Positions 25,463-33,088 of a stretch of 46,003 nt of DNA are shown here, one piece after another. The position numbers and the translations under genes were made by a program. Position 1 is the stretch's first letter; every line of letters begins with the position of its first letter. This DNA is from Desulfobulbaceae bacterium (GTDB lineage: Bacteria; Desulfobacterota; Desulfobulbia; Desulfobulbales; Desulfobulbaceae): the NCBI GenBank assembly GCA_003508005.1, contig DNUE01000076.1, forward strand, positions 25,623 to 71,625. Direction: 5' to 3'. Under the pieces are notes generated by a model. It was not told where the DNA came from. It searched no databases and saw only the letters and a list, made by a program, of their open reading frames with translations.

Positions 25463-26391
25463 CTTCAGCAACGCCCACGCCGGACCTCCGGGTCCGCATC
25501 GGTGGACTCACCCTGCGCAACCCGGTGTGCACCGCCTCGGGCACCTTCGGCTACGGCCGGGAATTCGCCTCCCTGGTGGACCTCAACCGCCTGGGGGCGA
25601 TCATCGTCAAAGGCATCTCGCTCCTGCCGCGTCCGGGCAACCCGCCGCCCCGCATCTTCGAAACCGCCTGCGGCATGCTCAATGCCATCGGCCTGGAAAA
25701 TGTCGGGGTGGAGCGGTTCATCAGCGAAAAGCTGCCTTGGCTGAGGCAAGTCACAACCCCGGTGATCGTCAACATCCTGGGCGACAGCATCGACGACTAT
25801 GCCCGATTGGCCGGCCGGCTGGCGACAGTGGAGGGCATCTCTGCCCTTGAGGTCAATATCTCCTGCCCCAATGTCAAAAAAGGGGGGGTGGCCTTTGGCA
25901 CCGTCCCCGAGATGGCGGCGGCTGTTACCACGGCCGTCCGCCAGGCAACAGCCCTGCCGGTGATCGTCAAGCTTTCGCCCAACGTGACGGACATCACGGT
26001 CATTGCCCGGGCCGTGGCCGATGCCGGCGCCGACGGCCTCTCCCTGATCAACACACTGCTGGGCATGGCCATCGATGTGCGCACCAGAAGACCCCGCCTG
26101 GCCAATGTCGTCGGCGGCCTCTCCGGGCCGGCGATCAAGCCGGTGGCCCTGCGCATGGTCTGGCAGGTGGCCAAAGTGGTCTCTATCCCGGTGATCGGCA
26201 TCGGCGGGATCACCACCAGCGAGGATGCTCTGGAATTTCTTGTTGCCGGGGCCACGGCGATCCAGGTCGGCACCGCCAATTTCTATCAACCCACCGCGAC
26301 GGAGGAGATCGTGGACGGGCTCACCGCCTACCTGCAGGAAAGGGAACTGACCTCGATCGGGCAGGTGATCGGCAGCCTGCAGGTGGATTGA
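25450..26391 (+). CDS. pyrD: Dihydroorotate dehydrogenase, class 1B catalytic subunit
   Basis: Oxidises dihydroorotate to orotate in pyrimidine synthesis. The start at 25450 is inside the end of pyrK, after GAGGAGG; 313 residues result. The FMN TIM barrel is recognisable: NPVCTASGTFGYG near the start, the catalytic cysteine in NISCPNVKKGG, VIVKLSPNVTDI, and the phosphate loop VIGIGGITTSEDAL. The class 1B assignment rests on the adjacent pyrK and the NISCPN cysteine. aroD follows four bases later and is probably in the same operon. Confidence 0.95.
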   Translation: MEPVTSATPTPDLRVRIGGLTLRNPVCTASGTFGYGREFASLVDLNRLGAIIVKGISLLPRPGNPPPRIFETACGMLNAIGLENVGVERFISEKLPWLRQVTTPVIVNILGDSIDDYARLAGRLATVEGISALEVNISCPNVKKGGVAFGTVPEMAAAVTTAVRQATALPVIVKLSPNVTDITVIARAVADAGADGLSLINTLLGMAIDVRTRRPRLANVVGGLSGPAIKPVALRMVWQVAKVVSIPVIGIGGITTSEDALEFLVAGATAIQVGTANFYQPTATEEIVDGLTAYLQERELTSIGQVIGSLQVD

Positions 26392-26394
26392 CCG

Positions 26395-27111
26395 ATGACC
26401 GTGCAACCAACGACAGCAAGACCTGCCGGCAATATTTGCATTGCTGTGGCGCTCCCGGACACCCTGGCGGCAGTCCGGGCGGCCCAGCCTCTCTTGCCCG
26501 ATGTCGATGTGGTGGAGATCCGCCTGGACGCCATGCGGCAACCAGATATCGCCGGACTCTGCCGCCAGATCTTGCGGCCCCTGCTCTTTACCAACCGGCC
26601 GGCCTGGGAAGGCGGCGCCTTCGAAGGCCAGGAAGAGAAACGTATCGAACCGCTGCTTGCAGCGGTCCGCTGCCGGGCAGCCTTTGTCGATCTGGAACTG
26701 CGCGCCGATCTTTCCCTGCGCCGGTGCCTGCTGGACAAGGTCCGGGGTTCCGCCACCCGGTTGATCATCTCCCACCATGATTTTGCCCGGACCCCGGATG
26801 CTCCTCAGCTCTCGGCCATTCTCCGGGAACAGGTGCAAAGCGGCGCACATATCGGCAAGATCGTCACCCTGGCCCACGATCACCTGGATGTGCTCAGGGT
26901 GCTGCACCTGCAGTGCGAGGCGAGGACGCGCAATTTCCCCCTGATCGCTTTCTGCATGGGCGAGGCAGGCAGGATAAGCCGGATCGTCACCCTTCTCCTG
27001 GGCGGCTTTATGACCTACGCTGCCTTGGATGCCAGCCAGGCGACCGCGCCGGGTCAACTCACCGTGCAGCAGCTCAAGGCGGCCCTTTCTGTTCTGGCGG
27101 GATCGGCCTGA
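26395..27111 (+). CDS. aroD: Type I 3-dehydroquinate dehydratase
   Basis: Removes water from 3-dehydroquinate in the shikimate pathway by a Schiff-base mechanism. The 238 residues are normal for the family. VEIRLD (40-45), the base histidine H128 in ISHHDF, and the Schiff-base lysine K155 in HIGKIVT are present, and the late FCMGEAGRISRI holds the substrate arginine. AGGTGG precedes the ATG at a good distance. The pairing with pyrD is probably transcriptional convenience; the DAHP synthase of the same pathway lies elsewhere in the window. Confidence 0.93.
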   Translation: MTVQPTTARPAGNICIAVALPDTLAAVRAAQPLLPDVDVVEIRLDAMRQPDIAGLCRQILRPLLFTNRPAWEGGAFEGQEEKRIEPLLAAVRCRAAFVDLELRADLSLRRCLLDKVRGSATRLIISHHDFARTPDAPQLSAILREQVQSGAHIGKIVTLAHDHLDVLRVLHLQCEARTRNFPLIAFCMGEAGRISRIVTLLLGGFMTYAALDASQATAPGQLTVQQLKAALSVLAGSA

Positions 27112-27123
27112 GCGAGGCGTATT

Positions 27124-27324
27124 TCACCTCCGCCGTTTTCCGCCGGACTTTTTCCTGGTCCGCGGCCCTGGTTTTCTTTCCTTCTCCTGGCTACCAACCG
27201 GGGTTTCGTTCATGCCTGTGCCGCAGCAGCGGGGACATTCCTCCCAAGTGAGAAGAAACCGGCTTTCTCCCTGGAAATACCCAATCTGGCCGGTTCCGCC
27301 GCAGGTCCCACATTGTTTCTTCAT
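27124..27324 (-). CDS. Small DnaJ-zinc-finger-like protein
   Basis: A 66-residue basic protein with two CxxCxGxG repeats, CGTCGGTG near the start and CPRCCGTG about 25 residues later, the zinc-binding pattern of the DnaJ central domain. The tail is rich in lysine and arginine. The ATG at 27324 is preferred over an upstream TTG because CAGGGA lies five bases before it. Convergent with aroD and divergent from tpx. Likely a zinc-binding nucleic-acid or chaperone accessory; no function known. Confidence 0.6.
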   Translation of the reverse strand: MKKQCGTCGGTGQIGYFQGESRFLLTWEECPRCCGTGMNETPVGSQEKERKPGPRTRKKSGGKRRR

Positions 27325-27521
27325 CAATTCCCTGTAGCTCTAATCGCCCTCAGGTTCCAGAAAAATCCTCGCTTTTCCGCTCAACTCGACCTGATGATGC
27401 CGTTTTTTTTCGCTGTATTGCAAATATACTTTCCTAAATGATAAAAATTAGATAACTATCTGCGAATGCTTTTTTCCGGAAGCGGAACTCTTCATCCTTT
27501 TGCACGACCAGGAGCTACAGC

Positions 27522-28025
27522 ATGGCACACCTTACCCTGCAAGGCAGCCCGATCCGGACCGTTGGCGAACTTCCTGCCATCAACAGCCAGGCCCCGCCCT
27601 TTACCCTGACCAGGACCGATCTTTCCGACTGCACCCTGGCCGACTTCATCGGCCAGACCAAAGTCCTCAATATCTTTCTGAGCCTTGACACCTCGATCTG
27701 CGCCGCTTCGGTCCGGCGTTTCAATGCCGAGGCCAGCGGCTTGCCTAATACCGTTGTTCTTTGTGTGTCCGCGGACCTGCCCTTTGCGCAAAAGCGTTTC
27801 TGCGAGGTTGAAGGGCTCGAGCGGGTCATCCCCCTTTCAGTCTTCCGTTCCCCGGATTTTGGCAAACTCTACGGAGTGACCATAGTTGACGGCCCCCTCG
27901 CCGGACTGCTTGCCCGGTCCATCGTCATCATCAACCCGGCCGGCACGGTAACCTATACCGAGCAGGTCCCGGAAATTAGCCAGGAACCTGACTACGAGGC
28001 TGCCCTGCAGGCTCTCGCCAAATAA
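27522..28025 (+). CDS. tpx: Thiol peroxidase (atypical 2-Cys peroxiredoxin)
   Basis: Reduces hydrogen and alkyl peroxides with thioredoxin, protecting an anaerobe from oxygen exposure. The 167 residues match Tpx. The peroxidatic cysteine is C60 in SLDTSICAASVRRFN and the resolving cysteine C94 in RFCEVEGL. The usual P-x-x-D-T-P-V-C context has changed here to LSLDTSIC, so the proline before the threonine is lost; the T and C are kept. CAGGAG lies about nine bases before the ATG. Stands alone. Confidence 0.92.
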   Translation: MAHLTLQGSPIRTVGELPAINSQAPPFTLTRTDLSDCTLADFIGQTKVLNIFLSLDTSICAASVRRFNAEASGLPNTVVLCVSADLPFAQKRFCEVEGLERVIPLSVFRSPDFGKLYGVTIVDGPLAGLLARSIVIINPAGTVTYTEQVPEISQEPDYEAALQALAK

Positions 28026-28104
28026 TGCAGGGAACCGCAGCCGTCGCCGTGCATCTAGAGGCCCCGGGCGATGAAACAGAGCAGATGACAAGGAGATAAT
28101 TCTA

Positions 28105-28920
28105 TTGTTTGCTCAATGGTTCTCCGGCCTGTCGCCGATCATCCAGGCACTGCTGGCCTCCCTGTTCACCTGGCTGGTGACCGCGCTGGGAGCCAGTGCC
28201 GTCTTTTTCTTTGCCACCATCCATCGGAAGGTTCTGGACGGTATGCTCGGTTTTGCCGCCGGGGTGATGATGGCCGCCAGTTGCTGGTCCTTGCTGATTC
28301 CGGCCATCGAAATGGCCGATGCCAGTGGCATGGTCCCCTGGTTCCCGGCGACCTGCGGCTTTCTGCTGGGCGCCGGCTTTCTCTGGCTCATCGACAAGAT
28401 CCTGCCGCACCTGCATCCTGGCCTGCCGCTCCAGCAGGCGGAAGGGTTGCACACCACCTGGCGCAAATCCATCCTGCTGGTGCTGGCCATCACCCTGCAC
28501 AACATCCCTGAGGGGCTGGCCGTGGGCGTGGCCTTCGGCGCCCTGGCCGCCGACCTCCCCTCCGCCTCGCTGGCCGGGGCGGTGGCCCTGGCGCTGGGCA
28601 TCGGCATTCAGAATTTTCCCGAGGGCGTTGCCGTCTCTGTACCCCTGCGGCGGGAGGGATTGTCCCGGCTGAAGAGTTTCTGGTACGGGCAGCTCTCCGG
28701 TGCGGTGGAACCGGTGGCCGCGGTCATCGGCGCGGCCCTGGTCATATCCATGCTGCCGATCCTGCCCTATGCCCTGGCCTTTGCCGCTGGCGCCATGATC
28801 TTCGTCGTGGTAGAAGAGGTGATACCTGAAGCCCAACTGGCCGGGAATAACGACCTGGCCACCATGGGGGCCATCAGCGGTTTTGCGCTGATGATGGCCC
28901 TGGATGTCTCACTGGGATAA
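28105..28920 (+). CDS. ZIP-family divalent metal transporter
   Basis: Integral membrane importer of zinc or other divalent metals (ZupT/GufA-like). The 271 residues form about eight spans; the metal-site motifs are present, HNIPEGLAVGVAFG in the fourth span and QNFPEGVAVSV in the fifth, and the cytoplasmic loop contains HLHPG. The start codon is TTG (28105), supported by AAGGAGA nine bases upstream. Which metal it carries cannot be read from the sequence. The Cache protein gene begins five bases after its stop, so the two are probably co-transcribed. Confidence 0.88.
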   Translation: MFAQWFSGLSPIIQALLASLFTWLVTALGASAVFFFATIHRKVLDGMLGFAAGVMMAASCWSLLIPAIEMADASGMVPWFPATCGFLLGAGFLWLIDKILPHLHPGLPLQQAEGLHTTWRKSILLVLAITLHNIPEGLAVGVAFGALAADLPSASLAGAVALALGIGIQNFPEGVAVSVPLRREGLSRLKSFWYGQLSGAVEPVAAVIGAALVISMLPILPYALAFAAGAMIFVVVEEVIPEAQLAGNNDLATMGAISGFALMMALDVSLG

Positions 28921-28925
28921 TTTCT

Positions 28926-29900
28926 ATGTTTCTCGTTTCCAAATTCGCCATCATCAAGGTCATCGTCCCTCCCCTGCTGGCCTGCATTCTTTTCGTCATC
29001 GCCTTGTTCGGCCTGGTCCTGCCTTTTTCCAAACACAACCTCATGGAGCAGAAAAAGGAAACCATCACCCTGCTCACCCAGGCCGCGATCAATATGCTCA
29101 CATACTATGACCGGCGCGTGCAGGCTGGGCAGCTTTCCCTGGATGAGGCTCAGCGAAGGGCGGTGCAGCAGATTCGCGGCCTTCGCTATGGCGGCGAGGA
29201 CAAGGACTATTTTTGGATCAATGATCTGAGTCCCCGGATGATCATGCATCCCTACCGACAGGAACTGGAAGGGCAGAATCTTGCCTCCTTTACCGATCCC
29301 AACGGCAAACACATCTTCATGGAGTTTGTCAACACGGTCAATCAGCAGGGAGGCAGTGGGTACGTAACGTATCTCTGGCAATTGAAGGAACGGGGCGACC
29401 GCATCGTTCCCAAACTTTCCTATGTGAAGCTGTTTGAGCCCTGGGGCTGGGTGATCGGGACCGGGGTATACCTGGAGGAGGTCCACGCGCAATTTGCGGA
29501 AATTTCTCGGGAACTTATATTTATCTCCGCCTCGATCATGACCCTGATTGTCCTCTTATCCTTCGCCATCATTTACCATGGGCTGAGCGAGGTCAACAGG
29601 CGGCGGCTCGCGGAAAAGGAACTGGAACAATATTATGAGCACCTGGAGGAGCTGGTGGACCAACGGACGAGAGAACTGACAACGGCCCTGTCCGAGGTCA
29701 GGATGCTCAGCGGACTCCTGCCGATCTGTGCCTCCTGCAAGAAAATCAGAGACGACCAGGGGTACTGGAACCAGATCGAGTCGTACATCCAGCGTTATTC
29801 CCAGGCGAAATTCAGCCACGGCATTTGTCCCGAGTGCATTCAGAAACTCTATCCCGGCTTTGACGAGGAGGAGGAAGGCGAGGAAAACGAAAAAGATTAA
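28926..29900 (+). CDS. Membrane sCache sensor protein with C-terminal double-CxxC domain
   Basis: A 324-residue sensor with a membrane span at 9-33, an extracytoplasmic sCache_2-type ligand domain (about 35-190, with KDYFWINDLSPRMIMHP typical of the fold), a second span at 197-217, a coiled coil (222-262), and a small C-terminal module LLPICASCKKIRD...HGICPECIQKLYP with cysteine pairs at 268-271 and 301-304, presumably metal- or redox-active. That module also ends many PAS, kinase and response-regulator proteins in this phylum. There is no kinase, cyclase or methyl-accepting domain, so the output is unknown. It follows the ZIP gene by five bases and could report on metal or small carboxylates. 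Confidence 0.75.
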   Translation: MFLVSKFAIIKVIVPPLLACILFVIALFGLVLPFSKHNLMEQKKETITLLTQAAINMLTYYDRRVQAGQLSLDEAQRRAVQQIRGLRYGGEDKDYFWINDLSPRMIMHPYRQELEGQNLASFTDPNGKHIFMEFVNTVNQQGGSGYVTYLWQLKERGDRIVPKLSYVKLFEPWGWVIGTGVYLEEVHAQFAEISRELIFISASIMTLIVLLSFAIIYHGLSEVNRRRLAEKELEQYYEHLEELVDQRTRELTTALSEVRMLSGLLPICASCKKIRDDQGYWNQIESYIQRYSQAKFSHGICPECIQKLYPGFDEEEEGEENEKD

Positions 29901-29925
29901 CCTCCTTCGTGCACCAGCCAACGGC

Positions 29926-29945
29926 AAGGCCCGAAAAAAGGCCTT
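29926..29945. terminator. Short hairpin between convergent genes
   Basis: AAGGCC and GGCCTT form a 6-bp stem around an A-rich eight-base loop in the 157-base gap between the Cache gene and the EI24 gene, which converge here. No T-run follows on either strand, so function as a terminator is uncertain. Confidence 0.3.
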
Positions 29946-30057
29946 CCCTGGCCCTGCCGTGTTCAGCCCATAATCAGGATACTTGTGAAGAATGCAATAT
30001 GATGACGAGGGCTGGCATGGAACGTGAATTCCTTTGCACGGGAAGCTGGACCGACAG

Positions 30058-30732
30058 TCATTGAGCCGGCAGCTGCGGTTTGACCTCGTGATAGACATGC
30101 ACCATCCACACCACGGCGATGATCGGTGAAAACAGGTTCGCCACCGGCAGCAGGGTAAGCAGGGTGATGACCAGGCCACTGCCGTAGATCAATTTTTTAT
30201 GCCGGCGGCCCAGTTCCCTTGCCCGTGGCTTTCCGAGGTGATAACCGGCAGCGTTTTCAAAAAATTCCCGGCCAAGCAGATAACTGTTCAGGAGAACGGA
30301 CAACAGAAAGCCAATGCCGATGAAATAGAACGGCAAAATCAGGAGGTTGAGCAGCAGGGCCTTCAGGGTAAACCTGATATCGTGCCGGATGTCCGTCCAG
30401 AAGTGCGGCTGCTCGGCCCGCTTTTCCTCAGGATATTCAGTCTGTTCGACCTCATTGATGGTGATTTCCTGAAAAGCTGCGGAGATAAGGATGAGCAGGA
30501 CCGGCAGCATGAACCACCCGCCAATCCCCAGGACAACCCCCACCAACCAGGTGATCGCGGTATCCAGCCAGGAGCGTTGCAGGGCAACCAGGTCCGCGGC
30601 CAACAAGGTTATTCCAAGAACCAGCGCCAGCACCACCAGCACAGCCAGGGCCGCGCAGACGAACATCAGGCCGAGCATCTCCCTCTTGGCAATTGAATGG
30701 AGCGTCTTTCTCGCGAGCATCACAAACGACAT
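30058..30732 (-). CDS. EI24/CysZ-like membrane protein
   Basis: A 224-residue protein with four or more hydrophobic spans of the EI24 type, the family that includes the sulfate permease CysZ. Recognisable pieces are GITLLAADLVALQRSWLD, the amphipathic stretch WTDIRHDIRFTLKAL, and SYLLGREFFENAAGYHLG near the C-terminus. The ATG at 30732 is chosen because the frame upstream carries no membrane-protein-like sequence and AGGGTGG precedes it closely. A role in sulfate uptake would fit a sulfate reducer but is only inferred; many EI24 proteins have no known role. Confidence 0.75.
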   Translation of the reverse strand: MSFVMLARKTLHSIAKREMLGLMFVCAALAVLVVLALVLGITLLAADLVALQRSWLDTAITWLVGVVLGIGGWFMLPVLLILISAAFQEITINEVEQTEYPEEKRAEQPHFWTDIRHDIRFTLKALLLNLLILPFYFIGIGFLLSVLLNSYLLGREFFENAAGYHLGKPRARELGRRHKKLIYGSGLVITLLTLLPVANLFSPIIAVVWMVHVYHEVKPQLPAQ

Positions 30733-30864
30733 GGACCACCCTTCATGCAATTGACGGCCTCGGACCAAACAGTTTCTCCCCAACATCCCCCGAAAGCTGG
30801 GAAAAACACTGCTGCTGGGGCCATGATGAGAGTGGAGAATTTGCAAAGGCAATAATGAGGAGAT

Positions 30865-30909
30865 AAAAAAAGAGGGGCCCAGTCCGGCATGTCCATCGTC
30901 CTGGGCCCC
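30865..30909 (-). terminator. Intrinsic terminator on the minus strand
   Basis: GGGGCCCAG (30874-30882) and CTGGGCCCC (30901-30909) form a perfect 9-bp stem with an 18-base loop. On the minus strand the stem is followed by a TC pair and seven T residues (30865-30871). It ends transcription coming from the BCAM0308-like gene or from an RNA encoded in the gap. Confidence 0.8.
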
Positions 30910-30924
30910 AATCAAGGAGAAACA

Positions 30925-30995
30925 AGTTGAAGTGCTTTCAGAATGTTGGTCAAGATTTGAAGGGGTCGGTCAGGAATGCTGAAGCACTTTCAACT
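30925..30995. repeat. Bulged inverted repeat
   Basis: A 17-base arm at 30925-30941 reads AGTTGAAGTGCTTTCAG; the partner at 30979-30995 is its complement except that the extra A/T shifts by a few positions, giving a long stem with small bulges and a 37-base loop. It stands directly upstream of the minus-strand terminator. Confidence 0.5.
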
Positions 30996-31104
30996 GTTTG
31001 TACAATATCACTTCGTGGTACTAAAGTCAAACGCTCCCCTGAAAATTCCCTTTTTATTTTCAACACCCTGGAGTTTCGACAGAAATCAACTCCTGTATTC
31101 GAGC

Positions 31105-31590
31105 CTACCTGCTCACCCACTTGACCCGCACCGTTTTTTCGTCGTCTCCATAGGTAAAGGTCAGATCCCCCTGATACGCCCTGACCACCGCTTCGCCGAT
31201 GCGCCGGGCGATATGCACGCCGGTGGTGGTAATCAGGGTGTGCCCGCTCTCCTTCCTGATCTGTATAATCCGCTCCAGGGCATGTTCCCCCTTTTCCAAA
31301 TTTTCCTCATTTTTGACCAGGTTGAGGATTTCCTCCCGCCGCTGTTCAAAAAAAGGCCCCTGCAATTCCACGTAGCCGGCGGGATAATCATCAGCAATCC
31401 GCTGACAGGCTGGGCAGATGCAGCTCACCGCCCCTTCGGGCGCCTCGATCCAGCCCCACCTGCCTCCAGAAAAAACCGCGCCGCACTGAGGACACGCAGA
31501 CGGCTCCCCCCTTTTTTTGCCCTCCCGGTAGGTGTCATGGTGTTTTTCCTTGACCAGCCGGTCCCTTCTGCCAAATTTCCCTTTGTCCAT
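31105..31590 (-). CDS. BCAM0308-like zinc-ribbon protein
   Basis: A 161-residue soluble protein with a zinc ribbon: CPQC at 33-36 and a second pair C59/C62 in CICPAC, separated by GGRWGWIEAPEG. The rest is mixed helix and strand, with TTTGVHIARRIGEAVVRAYQG resembling a ribosome- or RNA-associated fold (NMD3-like N-terminal region). It matches the conserved hypothetical family called BCAM0308. GGAGGG lies a few bases before the ATG at 31590. No function is known. Confidence 0.7.
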   Translation of the reverse strand: MDKGKFGRRDRLVKEKHHDTYREGKKRGEPSACPQCGAVFSGGRWGWIEAPEGAVSCICPACQRIADDYPAGYVELQGPFFEQRREEILNLVKNEENLEKGEHALERIIQIRKESGHTLITTTGVHIARRIGEAVVRAYQGDLTFTYGDDEKTVRVKWVSR

Positions 31591-31879
31591 TCTGCACCCT
31601 CCCTGTTCGAAAAAGGACAGTTGCGATTTTCGTTCCTGGAACCTTCTATTTATTTATTATATCCCACCACGACCCTGGAACAAAAGCGAAAGAATACCTG
31701 CGTAACATGTGGATGATCCATGTGCAGCTGTTGTCTCGGCCTCCTGCCCAACATCCGTTATTGCCCTGCCCTGGCTTCAATATTTTTGTTACGGATAACG
31801 CCGCCTTGGTGCCATCATTTCCTCCGTCCCGTGCCGATCCCCTTGAAACAATGCCCAAATATCTTTTTTCCCTCCCCGC

Positions 31880-31907
31880 TTGCGCTACAAAGTGGTATAT
31901 ATAATAT
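31880..31907 (+). promoter_or_regulatory. Candidate promoter of the cysE leader
   Basis: TTGCGC (31880-31885) is followed after 16 bases by TAATAT (31902-31907), within a TATATAATATT stretch; overlapping registers such as TATAAT at 31900 are also possible with a shorter spacer. Transcription would begin near 31914, giving about 170 bases of untranslated leader. Confidence 0.4.
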
Positions 31908-31911
31908 TTCA

Positions 31912-32080
31912 TGGCCGTGAAGAAGCAAAGAGCTGACCGCCTGTGCCGAGCCTCCCGGGAAAATGCGCCTCGACGCCAAAGGCAGCCAGAGACCGATAAC
32001 CCTTGCCTGCGAAACGTTGGGCTCCCTTAACGGGGAGCGGAGCAATGTGCCGACCGGCCTGACAACTACTTAACCAAAGG
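31912..32080 (+). promoter_or_regulatory. Structured 5' leader of cysE-cysK, possible riboswitch
   Basis: Within the leader, CGAG/CTCG near 31943-31970, AGGCA/TGCCT near 31980-32010 and GCTCCC/GGGAGC near 32020-32037 can pair, and GGCC ends may close the whole. Short pieces such as GACGCCAAAGG recall cyclic-di-GMP (GEMM) aptamers, but the GNRA-capped helix and the second half do not fit, so I do not assign a class. Confidence 0.3.
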
Positions 32081-32086
32081 AAAAAA

Positions 32087-33088
32087 ATGAAGAAACTGAA
32101 CATCATGGGGAACAAGGAGTGTCTTCCGAAAGAATGCCCGCCCAATGTCTTGTCGGAGGAAAATCTCTTCCGCTCCGTGCCGCCGATCGTGCGGCAGCTG
32201 AGCAAAGGCTTTGCCTCAAAAAAATGGTCCAGTCACAACGAACCGGTGCCGATCCCTTCCAAGCTCGAGGTCGAAAAGCTGATCCTGCAGGCACAGCAGA
32301 TCCTGTTCCCCGGCTATTTCACCGAGATGATCCTGAGCGCGGAAAACCTTGAATACCACCTGGGCCAGACGCTCAGTACCTTGTACGAAAACCTCGCCCG
32401 GCAGGTCAACTCCGCCATCCGCCATGACTGCTTTCGCCACAACAGGTCCTGCACCAGATGCCGGGAGCGCTCCTACGAAATCGCCACGGCCGCTATCACC
32501 TCCCTGCCGGAGATCAAGGAACTGCTCGAACTTGATATCCAGGCAACCCTGCAAGGCGACCCGGCGGCAGAGAACGCCGACGAGGTCATCTTCAGCTACC
32601 CCGGTTTCTTCGCCATCCTCATCTACCGCCTGGCCCACCGGCTGGTGAATCTGGAAGTGCCGCTCATCCCTCGGATCATGAGCGAGTACGCCTACAGCCG
32701 CACCTCCATCGACATCCATCCCGGGGCGCGGATCGGCAACAGCTTTTTCATCGATCACGGCGCCGGGGTGGTGATCGGGGCGACCACGGAAATCGGCAAT
32801 CGCGTCCGCCTGTACCAGGGCGTAACCCTGGGCGCCATCTCCCTGCCGCGCAATGCTGCGGAGAAACTGCGCAAAACCAAGAGGCACCCCTCCATTGAAG
32901 ACGACGTGATCATCTATGCCAATGCCACCATCTTGGGCGGCAAAACCGTTATCGGCGCCCGCTCCATCGTCGGCGGCAACGTCTGGTTGACCGAGAGCGT
33001 CGGCCCGGACACCAAAGTGCTGCTTAAGCAGCCGGAACTGATCTATCTCGGAAAAAAACAGAGAAACCATGAAAAAAGTGCACGATGA
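32087..33088 (+). CDS. cysE: Serine O-acetyltransferase (EpsC/CysE type)
   Basis: Acetylates serine to O-acetylserine, the first step of cysteine synthesis. The 333 residues comprise an N-terminal extension, a helical part with a cysteine-rich turn (RSCTRCRER) typical of the EpsC branch, the SAT region (ELLELDIQATLQGDPAA, then YPGFFAILIYRLAHRL), and the left-handed beta-helix with SIDIHPGARIG, FIDHGAGVVIG and LYQGVTLGA. AAAGGA lies seven bases before the ATG; M7 is an alternative. Its end overlaps cysK by 20 bases. Regulation through the long leader is possible. Confidence 0.95.
   Translation: MKKLNIMGNKECLPKECPPNVLSEENLFRSVPPIVRQLSKGFASKKWSSHNEPVPIPSKLEVEKLILQAQQILFPGYFTEMILSAENLEYHLGQTLSTLYENLARQVNSAIRHDCFRHNRSCTRCRERSYEIATAAITSLPEIKELLELDIQATLQGDPAAENADEVIFSYPGFFAILIYRLAHRLVNLEVPLIPRIMSEYAYSRTSIDIHPGARIGNSFFIDHGAGVVIGATTEIGNRVRLYQGVTLGAISLPRNAAEKLRKTKRHPSIEDDVIIYANATILGGKTVIGARSIVGGNVWLTESVGPDTKVLLKQPELIYLGKKQRNHEKSAR

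Larger units (their letters stand above)
30733..31104. other. Non-coding gap with terminator and bulged inverted repeat
   Basis: A 372-base stretch between two leftward genes with no recognised protein. It holds a strong minus-strand terminator (30865-30909) and a bulged inverted repeat (30925-30995), listed separately. A small RNA ending at the terminator is possible. Confidence 0.5.
31591..32086. other. Long gap and structured leader before cysE
   Basis: 496 bases with no convincing gene. The first 290 bases are A+T-rich and show nothing I recognise. A promoter-like pair lies at 31880-31907 and the last 170 bases form the probable leader of cysE, which can fold into several G+C-rich hairpins. 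A 39-codon frame at 31911 has no ribosome binding site and is probably not translated. Confidence 0.55.

Noticed and set aside
31911..32030. 39-codon frame in the cysE leader (MAVKKQRAD...)
   Set aside because: There is no ribosome binding site; the promoter-like sequence lies directly before the ATG and the sequence resembles structured RNA rather than a protein.
31912..32080. Assignment of the cysE leader to the cyclic-di-GMP (GEMM-I) riboswitch class
   Set aside because: Only short pieces agree. The GNRA-capped helix and the conserved second half are missing by eye, so no class is claimed.
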